In this document: piece by piece, positions 1 through 6,098 of the stretch
Numbering within the stretch: position 1 is the stretch's first letter
Layout: every line of letters begins with the position of its first letter
Origin: Dehalococcoidia bacterium
GTDB lineage: Bacteria > Chloroflexota > Dehalococcoidia > Tepidiformales > Tepidiformaceae
Length of the DNA stretch: 6,169 bases
NCBI GenBank assembly: GCA_023228745.1
Contig: JALOAP010000193.1
Span: forward strand, 1-6,169
Reading direction: 5' to 3'
Translations under genes and position numbers: made by a program
Notes under the pieces: generated by a model
What the model saw: the letters and a program-made list of their open reading frames with translations, nothing else
What the model was told of the DNA's origin: nothing
The model's database searches: none

Positions 1-843
1 CGGCCAGTCGTGGGCGGGGGAGTCGAGGCGCTCGCCGGTGAAGTGGCGGACGTAAGCGGGGCCGGCGGGGGTGTCTTCATGGAACCAGCGGCGGTCTTCG
101 AGGTCGCGGCGGAGCGGCTCCAATTCGGGCGCGGCGGCGATGCGGCCCGTGTGAAACCCGTTCGTCTCTGCGTAGAGGCCGGCACGTTCGACCATCCAGA
201 CTTCGAGGCCGCGGCCGCGGTAGGCCGGGTCGAGGACGGGCGGGCGGATCTCGGCGACGCCCGCACCGGCGTCACGGACAGAAATGACGCCGACCACTGC
301 GTCACCGTCGGAGGCGACGAACCACCCGGGACGTGAGCCCTGTTCGAACACCCACGGGTCCTCGCCAGCGAGCGCGGCGATGGCATGGGCGTCGTCCCGC
401 CGCTGCTCGCGGACGGTGAGGAGCGGCAAGCGCCGTTCGACCACCAGCCCCGGCTCGCCGCCCGGAAGTGGCGCACGGGCCACGGGAAGGTAGCCGAGGC
501 GTCCGAAATATTCCGCGTAGACGTCATCGTCGGGGATGGTGGCTCGAGCGAGGCGAATTCCCGCGTCCTGGGCGGCACGGCCGACGGCACGCACGAGTTC
601 GCGGCCCGCGCACGGCACGGACGAAGCGAGCAGGTCGAACCAGGCGATGCCTTCGTGGTCCCACCAGCGCACGAACCCGGCGACGGCGCCGTCGTGCTCG
701 GCCACGAGGATGCGGTGGCCGGTCTGAGCGAGGAGCCAGGGATCGGTCTCGGGTCCGTAACCGGGAGGGTGGCGGGCCTCGCCGATGGCGCGGACCGCGG
801 GTGCGTCGTCTTCAGTGATGGTGCGTATCAAGCGGGCTCTCAA
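1..843 (-). CDS. Tandem GNAT-type N-acetyltransferase, C-terminus cut by window edge
   Basis: This frame stays open for 281 codons from a TTG at 843 to the left edge, with no stop. Residues 5-20 (LIRTITEDDAPAVRAI) look like the usual opening beta strand and helix of a GNAT domain. Residues about 46-120 carry the strand-helix pattern of the fold and end in YFGRLGYLPV, a typical GNAT 'xxGF/Y' strand. A second copy follows from about residue 142 and holds the acetyl-CoA motif-A-like YRGRGLE at 208-214. So two GNAT units are fused; the first lacks a clear R/QxxGxG/A loop and may be structural. GNAT enzymes move an acetyl group from acetyl-CoA to an amine; the substrate cannot be told here. No ATG or GTG lies between the upstream stop (895-897) and residue 47, so the start must be TTG. 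TTG 843 is chosen; TTG 831, which would give MIRTITEDD, is also possible. The gene lies 51 bases after the crotonase gene, in the same direction. Confidence 0.75.
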   Translation of the reverse strand, partial: MRARLIRTITEDDAPAVRAIGEARHPPGYGPETDPWLLAQTGHRILVAEHDGAVAGFVRWWDHEGIAWFDLLASSVPCAGRELVRAVGRAAQDAGIRLARATIPDDDVYAEYFGRLGYLPVARAPLPGGEPGLVVERRLPLLTVREQRRDDAHAIAALAGEDPWVFEQGSRPGWFVASDGDAVVGVISVRDAGAGVAEIRPPVLDPAYRGRGLEVWMVERAGLYAETNGFHTGRIAAAPELEPLRRDLEDRRWFHEDTPAGPAYVRHFTGERLDSPAHDWP

Positions 844-844
844 C

Positions 845-875
845 GCCTCCTCTCCCGTGCTGTGGGAGAGGAGGC
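845..875 (-). promoter_or_regulatory. 12-bp perfect hairpin covering the GNAT gene's ribosome binding site
   Basis: In minus-strand RNA, GCCTCCTCTCCC (875-864) pairs perfectly with GGGAGAGGAGGC (856-845) around the 7-base loop ACAGCAC. The 3' arm is the only purine-rich Shine-Dalgarno-like stretch before the TTG start at 843, so folding would hide it. The hairpin begins 20 bases after the crotonase stop, where a terminator would sit, but no T-run follows on either strand. It could therefore be a translation switch, an mRNA 3'-end stabiliser, or a member of the CCTCTCCC/GGGAGAGG-type small palindromic repeats found scattered in some high-GC genomes. The pairing is seen; the role is inferred. 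Confidence 0.6.
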
Positions 876-894
876 TGGTAGGCGAAGCGAAGTG

Positions 895-1692
895 TTAGCG
901 TCCCTTGAAGGCGGGCTCGCGGTGCTCGGCGAATGCCGAGAGGCCTTCCTTGAAGTCCTCGCTGCCGAAGAGCGGCAGGAGCTGCAGGTAAATGTGGTCG
1001 ACCGCGGCCTCGAACGTCTCGTCCTGGCCGAGGCGCATCATGCGCTTGGTGGACTGGACGCTCAGGGGGGCGTTGTTGGCGATCTGCTTCGCCATCTTCA
1101 TGGTTTCGGTCATCAACTCGTCGTGTGGGACGACCTTGTTGACGAGGCCGAGTTCAAGACAGCGCTGGGCATCGAGCACCTCGCCGAGGAAGGCGACTTC
1201 CGCGGCCTTGGCCCAGCCGAGCAGGCGAGGGAGGTACCAGCAGCCACCCGACTCCGGGAGGACGCCGCGCTTGGCGAACACCGCGCCGAGCTTGCCGTGC
1301 TCGCTGGAGATGCGGATGTCGCAGCCGAGTGCCATATCCATGCCGTAGCCAGCGGCGGCGCCGTTGAGGGCGCAGATCATCGGCTTGTCCATGCGGTTGA
1401 TGACGATTGGGGGTGAGTTGTGGAGGTCGAAAAGCCGGTAGCCGCGATTCGAGCCGATACCGCTGCCGCCTTCCATCTGGTCCTTCAGGTCGAGGCCAGA
1501 GCAGAAACCCCGGCCGGCGCCGGTCATGACGACGACACGCACTTCGGGGTCGATGTTCGCCTGCTGAAGGGTGGACGAGAGGGCGGAGAGCATGGGGCCA
1601 CTGATCGCATTGAGGCGGTCGGGGCGGTTGAGGGTAACGGTCAGGATGTGATCGGAGAGTTCAACGAGGAGTTCGTCACTGGATTCGTACAC
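895..1692 (-). CDS. Enoyl-CoA hydratase/isomerase (crotonase family)
   Basis: A 265-residue protein, the usual length for the crotonase superfamily, which acts on acyl-CoA thioesters in the cytoplasm (fatty-acid or aromatic-acid beta-oxidation). Seen from the GTG start: the N-terminal strand ILTVTLNRPDRLNAI at 16-30, the first oxyanion-hole segment GFCSGLDL at 62-69, the second NGAAAGYGMD at 110-119, GVLPESGGCWYLPRLLG at 143-159, and a C-terminal SEDFKEG...FKGR tail typical of the family. By eye, the residues matching rat mitochondrial hydratase Glu144 and Glu164 are Asp119 and Phe139. Glu147 sits where PaaG-type isomerases have their catalytic Asp. So isomerase or another crotonase activity is at least as likely as plain hydratase. 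The frame opens at an ATG at 1737, but GTG 1692 has GGAGG six bases upstream and fits where homologues begin. malQ ends 66 bases upstream on the same strand. Confidence 0.9.
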   Translation of the reverse strand: MYESSDELLVELSDHILTVTLNRPDRLNAISGPMLSALSSTLQQANIDPEVRVVVMTGAGRGFCSGLDLKDQMEGGSGIGSNRGYRLFDLHNSPPIVINRMDKPMICALNGAAAGYGMDMALGCDIRISSEHGKLGAVFAKRGVLPESGGCWYLPRLLGWAKAAEVAFLGEVLDAQRCLELGLVNKVVPHDELMTETMKMAKQIANNAPLSVQSTKRMMRLGQDETFEAAVDHIYLQLLPLFGSEDFKEGLSAFAEHREPAFKGR

Positions 1693-1698
1693 AAAGAG

Positions 1699-1703
1699 CC
1701 TCC
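1699..1703 (-). promoter_or_regulatory. Ribosome binding site deciding the crotonase start
   Basis: GGAGG on the minus strand, then the six bases CTCTTT, then GTG at 1692-1690. The in-frame ATGs at 1737 and 1731 have no comparable site and would add 15 or 13 residues that do not look like crotonase sequence. This makes GTG 1692 the better start. Confidence 0.75.
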
Positions 1704-1718
1704 GGGAAGATATGCCCG

Positions 1719-1729
1719 GCGAGTCTCGC
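1719..1729. promoter_or_regulatory. Odd-centred palindrome upstream of the crotonase gene
   Basis: GCGAGTCTCGC has perfect 5-bp arms around a single T and lies 27 bases upstream of the GTG start. A second short inverted repeat, CCGGG (1702-1706) with CCCGG (1715-1719), abuts it and overlaps two bases of the ribosome binding site. It could be an operator or weak mRNA structure. At this length in GC-rich DNA it could also be chance. Confidence 0.2.
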
Positions 1730-1758
1730 ATCCCCACGATTGGCCGTCCACAGGGACG

Positions 1759-3264
1759 TCACCAGCTGGTATTGACCCCCGGGACGCGGCCATAGGTTTC
1801 GCCGAGTTCGCGGAGCCAGGCGGGGTCGCAGGTCTCCATCTGCGCTTCGGTCATGCGCCATGTCCAGTTGCCATCGGCCTGGCCGGGGACGTTCATGCGG
1901 GCTTCGCTGCCGAGACCGAGTACATCCTGCATGGGAACGATCGCGGTCTCGGCGACCGAAGCGTAGGCGAGGCGAATGATGTCGCGGACGTCGCGGGGTT
2001 CATGGCCGAGGTAGCGGGTGAGGCGGGTATGGCTCGCTGGATCGAGCGTGGCCAGCCAGCCTGCGGTCGTGTCGTTGTCGTGGGTGCCGGTGTACATGAT
2101 GGAGCTGGGACAGACGTTGTGGGGCAGGTAGGGGTTGCGTGCGTCGTCGCCGAAGGCGAACTGAAGGACATCCATTCCCGGATAGCCGAGCTCGTCGCGC
2201 AGGGCGCGGACATCATCAGTAATGAGGCCCAGGTCTTCGACAACGATTGGAACGTTGCCAAGGGCGTGGCGGGCATGGTCGAAGAAGTCTCGGCCGGGGC
2301 CGTGGACCCAGTATCCGTTCTCCGCGGTGTGTTCGTGCGCGGGGACTTCCCAGGCGGCCTGGAACCCGCGGAAGTGGTCGATGCGGACGATATCGACCTG
2401 GTGGAGCATCCAGCGGAAGCGGTCGATCCACCAGTCGTATCCACGGTCGCGGAGGCGGTCCCAGTCGTAGAGTGGGTTGCCCCATCGCTGACCGGTGGAG
2501 CTGAAGGCGTCGGGGGGAACACCCGCGACGACGAACGGCAGGCCGCGCTCATCGAGCTTGAAAATTTCCTGGTGCGCCCAGACGTCGGCGCTGTTGTGGT
2601 CGACGAAGATCGGGATATCGCCGACGACCTCGACTCCCCGCTCGTTGGCGTATTGCCGCAGGGACACCCACTGCGAATGGGCGCACCACTGGACAAACTC
2701 GTGGAAGCGAATGGCGTCGGCGAAGCATTCGCAAGCTTCCGCGAGTGCGAGGGGATCGCGGCGGCGCAGGCCTTCCGGCCATTCGGCCCACCAGCCGTGA
2801 CGCGCACGGAGGGCCATGAAGAGGCAAAAGTCCGGGAGCCAGGCCGCGGCAGCCTCGCGGAAATCAGCGAAGTCCGGAGGTTCTGGTTCGCGCTGGTAGC
2901 GTTCGAAGGCGCGATGGAGGCGGTCGCGCTTCCAGTGCTTCACTGCGTCGAAGTCGACGTGGCCCGGGTCAGCGCCGGGTGCGCCATCCAGGTCTTCGCC
3001 GACAAGCCAGCCGCGCTCTGCGAGCGAGTCTGGCGAGACAAGGAGCGGGTTGAACGCGAAGGATGAGCGAGCGGCGTAGGGGCTGTTGCCCGGGCCCGCG
3101 GGGCCAAGCGGCATGATTTGCCAGAGGCCCTGGCGCGCTTCGGCGATGAGGTCGATGAAGCGTCTCGCCTGCCAGCCGAAATCACCGATACCGTAGCGAC
3201 CGGGCAGGGATGTGGGATGGAGCAGAACACCGGCGCGGCGGGGGGCGCGCTGAGGGCAGGTCAT
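1759..3264 (-). CDS. malQ: 4-alpha-glucanotransferase (amylomaltase, GH77)
   Basis: Cytoplasmic disproportionating enzyme that moves alpha-1,4-glucan segments between maltodextrins, releasing glucose, in maltose/glycogen metabolism. The 501 residues match the usual length of the short bacterial GH77 type. Seen: the opening AGVLLHPTSLPGRYGIGDFG at 12-31, WQIMPLGP at 48-55, and GDIPIFVDHNSADVW at 215-229. The catalytic trio is present: Asp296 in DIVRIDHFRGF (nucleophile), Glu343 in VVEDLG (acid/base) and Asp396 in YTGTHDND (transition-state stabiliser). These fall within three residues of Asp293, Glu340 and Asp395 of the Thermus aquaticus enzyme. The C-terminus carries NVPGQADGNWTWRM, also family-typical. 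The start is ATG 3264, preceded by GGAGG eight bases upstream; a further upstream ATG at 3375 would add 37 untypical residues. No glycogen phosphorylase, branching enzyme or maltose transporter gene is visible in the window. Intact and well conserved. Confidence 0.97.
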   Translation of the reverse strand: MTCPQRAPRRAGVLLHPTSLPGRYGIGDFGWQARRFIDLIAEARQGLWQIMPLGPAGPGNSPYAARSSFAFNPLLVSPDSLAERGWLVGEDLDGAPGADPGHVDFDAVKHWKRDRLHRAFERYQREPEPPDFADFREAAAAWLPDFCLFMALRARHGWWAEWPEGLRRRDPLALAEACECFADAIRFHEFVQWCAHSQWVSLRQYANERGVEVVGDIPIFVDHNSADVWAHQEIFKLDERGLPFVVAGVPPDAFSSTGQRWGNPLYDWDRLRDRGYDWWIDRFRWMLHQVDIVRIDHFRGFQAAWEVPAHEHTAENGYWVHGPGRDFFDHARHALGNVPIVVEDLGLITDDVRALRDELGYPGMDVLQFAFGDDARNPYLPHNVCPSSIMYTGTHDNDTTAGWLATLDPASHTRLTRYLGHEPRDVRDIIRLAYASVAETAIVPMQDVLGLGSEARMNVPGQADGNWTWRMTEAQMETCDPAWLRELGETYGRVPGVNTSW

Positions 3265-3272
3265 GCCAGGGT

Positions 3273-3277
3273 CCTCC
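3273..3277 (-). promoter_or_regulatory. Ribosome binding site deciding the malQ start
   Basis: GGAGG on the minus strand, then the eight bases ACCCTGGC, then ATG at 3264-3262. This start gives the normal GH77 length and N-terminus, so the in-frame ATG at 3375 is not the start. Confidence 0.8.
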
Positions 3278-3290
3278 GCGAAAAGCGGCT

Positions 3291-3309
3291 CGGTCGTGCG
3301 ATTCGACCG
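3291..3309 (-). promoter_or_regulatory. Inverted repeat in the malQ leader
   Basis: CGGTCG (3291-3296) and CGACCG (3304-3309) form a perfect 6-bp stem around a 7-base loop, 27 bases upstream of the malQ ATG. It lies between the candidate promoter and the ribosome binding site. It could be an operator or a leader hairpin. No T-run follows, so it is not a terminator. Confidence 0.3.
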
Positions 3310-3321
3310 GGGCCTACTCCG

Positions 3322-3350
3322 CATGTTGGAACGTTGAGGGACACAGTCAA
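3322..3350 (-). promoter_or_regulatory. Candidate sigma70-type promoter for malQ
   Basis: On the minus strand TTGACT (3350-3345) matches five of six bases of the -35 consensus. A 17-base spacer leads to AACATG (3327-3322), a poor -10 element; CAACAT one base earlier is slightly better. It lies in the 175-base gap between the MFS stop and the malQ start, where a promoter would be expected. Only the -35 half is convincing. Confidence 0.3.
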
Positions 3351-3439
3351 TTCGTTGCTCCCGGCGAAGGTGCACGTTCCGAAAAGACGTGGTTCGAGGG
3401 TAGCGCAGGTGGCAGGCGTTCGGCGCGTGGAGACGTCCG

Positions 3440-4696
3440 TCATGTCGGGGCGGCGGCGGGTACCGGGACCGCGGCGACCGCCGATTCGTTGCGGAGGGCG
3501 CGGCGCCAGATGAACAGGAGCGGGAGGGCAGGAATCGCGAGTGTTGTGCCGGCCACCGCGTACGCCGCAGGGAGTCCCCAGGCGTCGGCGGTGAGGCCAG
3601 CGAGGGGTTCGAGGGGCACGAGAACCAGGCTGTAGAGGAGCTGGTGCATCGAGAGGATGGTCGCGCGCTGGCTGCTTGGGATGCGCTGGTTCAAGTAGTC
3701 GGAGACGAGCGGGAAGGTCAGCGCATAGGCCAGCGAGTTCAGCGGGTAGAAGGCCCAGGCCCAGATGGTGTCGAAGAGGGCGAGGCCCAGCGCAGGCAGG
3801 GCTGCGAGCGGGACGAGGAGCACGAAGGTGCGGTTCGTGCCGAGCCAGCCGGTGACGCGGTGGAGAAAGAGGGCACCGAACATGCCCGCGACACTGCCGG
3901 GGAGCAAGAAGAGACCGAACGCACCGACGGCAACACCGTGGGAACCGAGGAAGGGCTGGGCGAAGATACTGACGCACATGAGCGTGGCGAGAATCACCGC
4001 CGCGAGCAGCATGAACCAGCGAAGGGCAGGGGCGCGATAAACGATACCCGCCGCGTGGCGAGCGTTGGCGAGCGCGCCGAGGCCGTGCTCACCCTCGTCG
4101 TGGCGTGGGGGCTCGACGAACGTGAGGGAAACGAGCCACGCTGCCAGCATGAGCAGACCACTGAGGATGATCGGGGTCTGCAGGTTCGTCAGGGCTGCGA
4201 AGGGCGCGCCAAGGAGCAGGCCAGCCAGAGTACCGAGCGATTGCATGGCCCAGGAGCGCCCGTAAAGCTTCTGGTACTCATGTTCGCGGCCCATCGCCTT
4301 CAGGGAATCGAAGAAGAAGGCGGAATCGGCGCCGGAGAAGAGCGTGAGACCAATGCCCCAGACGAGGTAGGAGACGAGAATGATGCCGTAATTCGCGGCG
4401 AAGGCGAAGACAATGATGGCGGCGGCGTTCGCGACTGCGCCGTAGCTGAGCGAGACTTTGCGCCCCCAGCGATCGGCGATGATCCCGGTGGGGAGTTCCA
4501 TGGTGACGAGTACCAGCCAGAAGGCCGCCTCAAGAATCGTGACCTCGGTGAGCGAAAGGTTGCGGAAGTCCGTCAGGTAGAGGACCCAGATGGGCAACCA
4601 GAGTTGGAACGTGACGAGGAAGCGGAAGAGATAGAACTTCCGCACGTTCGCAGCGTAGGGCGACTCACCGGGGGCGGAGGCGAGAAAGCCGCGCAT
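3440..4696 (-). CDS. MFS transporter (12-helix permease)
   Basis: A 418-residue integral membrane protein of normal length for a 12-helix major facilitator permease. Helix 1 covers about 21-42 (FYLFRF... to ...WVLYLT), helix 2 about 50-70, and the signature MFS motif A, GIIADRWGRK, lies at 71-80 in the loop before helix 3. SGADSAFFFDSL at 121-132 and RATILSMHQL at 344-353 are features I associate with a drug/arabinose-efflux-like MFS subgroup. A polar cytoplasmic loop (about 195-225) splits the two six-helix halves. The tail after about residue 402 is Ala/Pro-rich. Substrate unknown; efflux of a small molecule is the more likely role, and sugar uptake for MalQ cannot be claimed. The ATG at 4696 has no Shine-Dalgarno sequence, but TACAGT lies six bases upstream, which suggests a leaderless transcript. 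The gene is divergent from the flavin monooxygenase. Confidence 0.92.
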   Translation of the reverse strand: MRGFLASAPGESPYAANVRKFYLFRFLVTFQLWLPIWVLYLTDFRNLSLTEVTILEAAFWLVLVTMELPTGIIADRWGRKVSLSYGAVANAAAIIVFAFAANYGIILVSYLVWGIGLTLFSGADSAFFFDSLKAMGREHEYQKLYGRSWAMQSLGTLAGLLLGAPFAALTNLQTPIILSGLLMLAAWLVSLTFVEPPRHDEGEHGLGALANARHAAGIVYRAPALRWFMLLAAVILATLMCVSIFAQPFLGSHGVAVGAFGLFLLPGSVAGMFGALFLHRVTGWLGTNRTFVLLVPLAALPALGLALFDTIWAWAFYPLNSLAYALTFPLVSDYLNQRIPSSQRATILSMHQLLYSLVLVPLEPLAGLTADAWGLPAAYAVAGTTLAIPALPLLFIWRRALRNESAVAAVPVPAAAPT

Positions 4697-4702
4697 CGGA
4701 AG

Positions 4703-4708
4703 ACTGTA
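4703..4708 (-). promoter_or_regulatory. Candidate -10 box giving a leaderless MFS transcript
   Basis: TACAGT on the minus strand fits the TANNNT pattern of -10 elements and ends six bases before the MFS ATG, so transcription would begin at or next to the A of the start codon. No Shine-Dalgarno sequence precedes this ATG, unlike the crotonase, malQ and monooxygenase genes. I see no good -35 element. Confidence 0.35.
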
Positions 4709-4778
4709 CAGGACGTTGCGCTAGCGGAATCGACGGCGCGAACCAGCGACGATTCGGTGCTTCCTGGTGGTCGGCTGG

Positions 4779-4788
4779 CGAAATTTCG
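4779..4788. promoter_or_regulatory. CGAAATTTCG palindrome in the divergent region
   Basis: A perfect 10-bp palindrome, AT-rich at the centre, within the 154-base divergent gap between the MFS and monooxygenase genes and 62 bases upstream of the monooxygenase ATG. A looser outer pair, GGTCG (4769-4773) and CGACC (4787-4791), surrounds it. A second 8-bp palindrome, CGCTAGCG, lies at 4719-4726 nearer the MFS start. Either could be a repressor site serving one or both genes. No recognised operator family is matched. Confidence 0.25.
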
Positions 4789-4837
4789 ACCGTGTGTAAC
4801 GGGTCGGGTGGCGACACTGACCAATCCCTATCCGAAC

Positions 4838-4843
4838 AGGAGG
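4838..4843 (+). promoter_or_regulatory. Ribosome binding site of the flavin monooxygenase
   Basis: AGGAGG, seven bases before the ATG at 4851: a near-perfect Shine-Dalgarno sequence at good spacing, which fixes the start. I could not identify a convincing plus-strand promoter upstream of it. Confidence 0.8.
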
Positions 4844-4850
4844 CAGTGGG

Positions 4851-6032
4851 ATGGCAACAGTCACGACGACGCCCCGGGCGAAGGAGCTGGTGGCCCCGGT
4901 GGCCGGCATCACACGGCAGTACGCCGACCAAATGGAACACGAACGACGGATGCCGGAGGAGCTGTTCTCGGCGCTCGCGAACGCCGGGCTTTTCCGTATC
5001 TACGTACCTCCCGAACTGGGAGAAGGCGGGCTCCCTGTGCCCGAAGCGCTTCGCGTGGTCGAGGCACTGGCAGAGGTCGATGGGTCAGCAGGCTGGACCG
5101 TCGCGGTGGGGTTCACCACGGGGCTGCTAACAGGCGGATTGGACGAAACGGTTGCGCGGCGGGTGGTAGAGTCGCCGCGGGTGTTGATAGCGGGCCGTGG
5201 GGGGCAGCCGGGGCGGGCTGTGCGCGTCGACGGCGGCTACCGCATCTCCGGTCAGTGGAACTTCGTGAGCGGCATGGTCAACGCGAACTGGTTGAGCTGC
5301 GACGCGATCATCTTCGATGGTGACCAGCCGCGGATGCAGGAGAACGGGATGCCAGAGGACATCTTGTTCTTCACGCCCCGGGAGACGGGGGAGCTGGTGG
5401 ATACGTGGCACGTCTGCGGACTTAAGGGCTCAGGCAGCTACGACATGCGGCTCACGGATGTCTTTGTGCCGGACGAACTGACGATGCCGGGGTTGCTGTC
5501 GCTCAAGCCCCGCTGGAAGCGGACTGGTCCGCGGCAACGGATTCCTTTGCTGGCGACCATCGCGATGAGCCAGGCCCCGCCGGTGTGCCTCGGCATCGCG
5601 CGCCATGCGATCGATGCGTTCGTTGGGCTGGCAGAGACCAAGACGCACACCGCTTCGCTGCGGCCGCTCAAGGAGCGGCCTGCCGCTGAGATGGCGGTGG
5701 GGCGCGCGGAGGCGCTGGTCCAGTCTGCCCGGCTGTTCTTCCACAACACCGTGCAGCACACGTGGGACACGGTGAGCGCAGGCAAGGACCTATCGCCGCG
5801 GGAACACACGATGCTGCGGCTGGCATGCGTCAACGCGGCCGAGAGCTCGGCGTCGGCGGTCGATGGCCTGTGGCGGATGGCCGGGGCAACGGCGATCTTC
5901 GAATCGTGCGAGCTGGACCGCTGCTGGCGTGATGTGCATGCGGCCGCCCAGCATGTCCAGGTACAGGAAGCCAACTGGGAGAGCGCGGGCCGGGTGTTGA
6001 TGGGCATGGACCCGGGGACGTTCCTGTTCTGA
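4851..6032 (+). CDS. Acyl-CoA-dehydrogenase-fold flavin monooxygenase (HsaA/HpaB-C2/DszC-like)
   Basis: A 393-residue cytoplasmic protein with the acyl-CoA dehydrogenase fold. The helical N-terminal part (about 1-110) includes MPEELFSALANAGLFRIYVP at 34-53. The middle beta domain has GYRISGQWNFVSG at 129-141 and WHVCGLKGSGSYDMRLTDVFVP at 186-207. The C-terminal helices end in CWRDVHAAAQHV (358-369) and GRVLMGMDPG (380-389). The RDVHAAxQHV ending replaces the acyl-CoA dehydrogenase catalytic-base region and is typical of the two-component, reduced-flavin-dependent oxygenases (HsaA, C2 of 4-hydroxyphenylacetate hydroxylase, DszC). Ser140 and His368 are 228 apart, as I recall for the catalytic Ser163/His391 pair of DszC. 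Such enzymes hydroxylate phenolic, steroid-derived or sulfur aromatics using FMNH2 or FADH2 from a separate reductase, which is not in the window. Substrate unknown; often auto-annotated as acyl-CoA dehydrogenase. Strong ribosome binding site; hairpin downstream. Confidence 0.88.
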   Translation: MATVTTTPRAKELVAPVAGITRQYADQMEHERRMPEELFSALANAGLFRIYVPPELGEGGLPVPEALRVVEALAEVDGSAGWTVAVGFTTGLLTGGLDETVARRVVESPRVLIAGRGGQPGRAVRVDGGYRISGQWNFVSGMVNANWLSCDAIIFDGDQPRMQENGMPEDILFFTPRETGELVDTWHVCGLKGSGSYDMRLTDVFVPDELTMPGLLSLKPRWKRTGPRQRIPLLATIAMSQAPPVCLGIARHAIDAFVGLAETKTHTASLRPLKERPAAEMAVGRAEALVQSARLFFHNTVQHTWDTVSAGKDLSPREHTMLRLACVNAAESSASAVDGLWRMAGATAIFESCELDRCWRDVHAAAQHVQVQEANWESAGRVLMGMDPGTFLF

Positions 6033-6063
6033 ACGCCGGCCCGAGGGTTCAACACACAGAGAG

Positions 6064-6093
6064 CGACGGAGGGACTTCAGCGTCCCTCCGTCG
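6064..6093. terminator. Bidirectional intrinsic terminator between convergent genes
   Basis: CGACGGAGGGAC (6064-6075) and GTCCCTCCGTCG (6082-6093) form a perfect 12-bp stem around the 6-base loop TTCAGC, starting 31 bases after the monooxygenase stop. TGGTTCT follows on the plus strand. On the minus strand CTCTCTGTGTGTT follows, so it can also serve the gene entering from the right, whose stop is five bases from the stem. The U-tracts are interrupted, so termination may be imperfect. Confidence 0.7.
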
Positions 6094-6098
6094 TGGTT

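Noticed and set aside
845..875. Hairpin read as an intrinsic terminator of the crotonase gene
   Set aside because: No T-run follows the stem on either strand, so it was recorded as a regulatory or repeat element, with termination only an alternative.
385..1416. A 343-codon plus-strand open frame opposite the GNAT and crotonase genes
   Set aside because: Shadow of two minus-strand genes. It crosses the gap between them, has no ribosome binding site that I can see, and its composition is that of antisense GC-rich DNA.
1693..1737. N-terminal extension of the crotonase by 15 residues to the ATG at 1737
   Set aside because: GTG 1692 has GGAGG at six bases and fits the normal crotonase N-terminus; the added residues do not.
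1420..3066. A 548-codon open frame on the plus strand, antisense to malQ
   Set aside because: It lies opposite a MalQ with all catalytic residues intact, has no recognisable domain, and is rich in Gly, Ala, Glu and Val as expected from the reverse strand of GC-rich codons. It also runs across the malQ/crotonase boundary.
3265..3375. N-terminal extension of MalQ by 37 residues to the ATG at 3375
   Set aside because: The extension is Arg-rich and untypical of GH77, the ATG at 3264 has a good ribosome binding site, and the extension would overlap the candidate promoter.
895..4696. The minus-strand gene run as a single functional operon or new system
   Set aside because: Gaps of 175, 66 and 51 bases and unrelated functions (export, glucan transfer, CoA-ester chemistry, acetylation) give no evidence of a joint system. 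Each gene belongs to a common family.
3644..5323. A 559-codon plus-strand open frame covering the MFS gene, the divergent gap and the start of the monooxygenase gene
   Set aside because: It is opposite a clear 12-helix protein and then overlaps the monooxygenase in another frame. The translation is low-complexity, charged and Arg-rich, with no fold signature.
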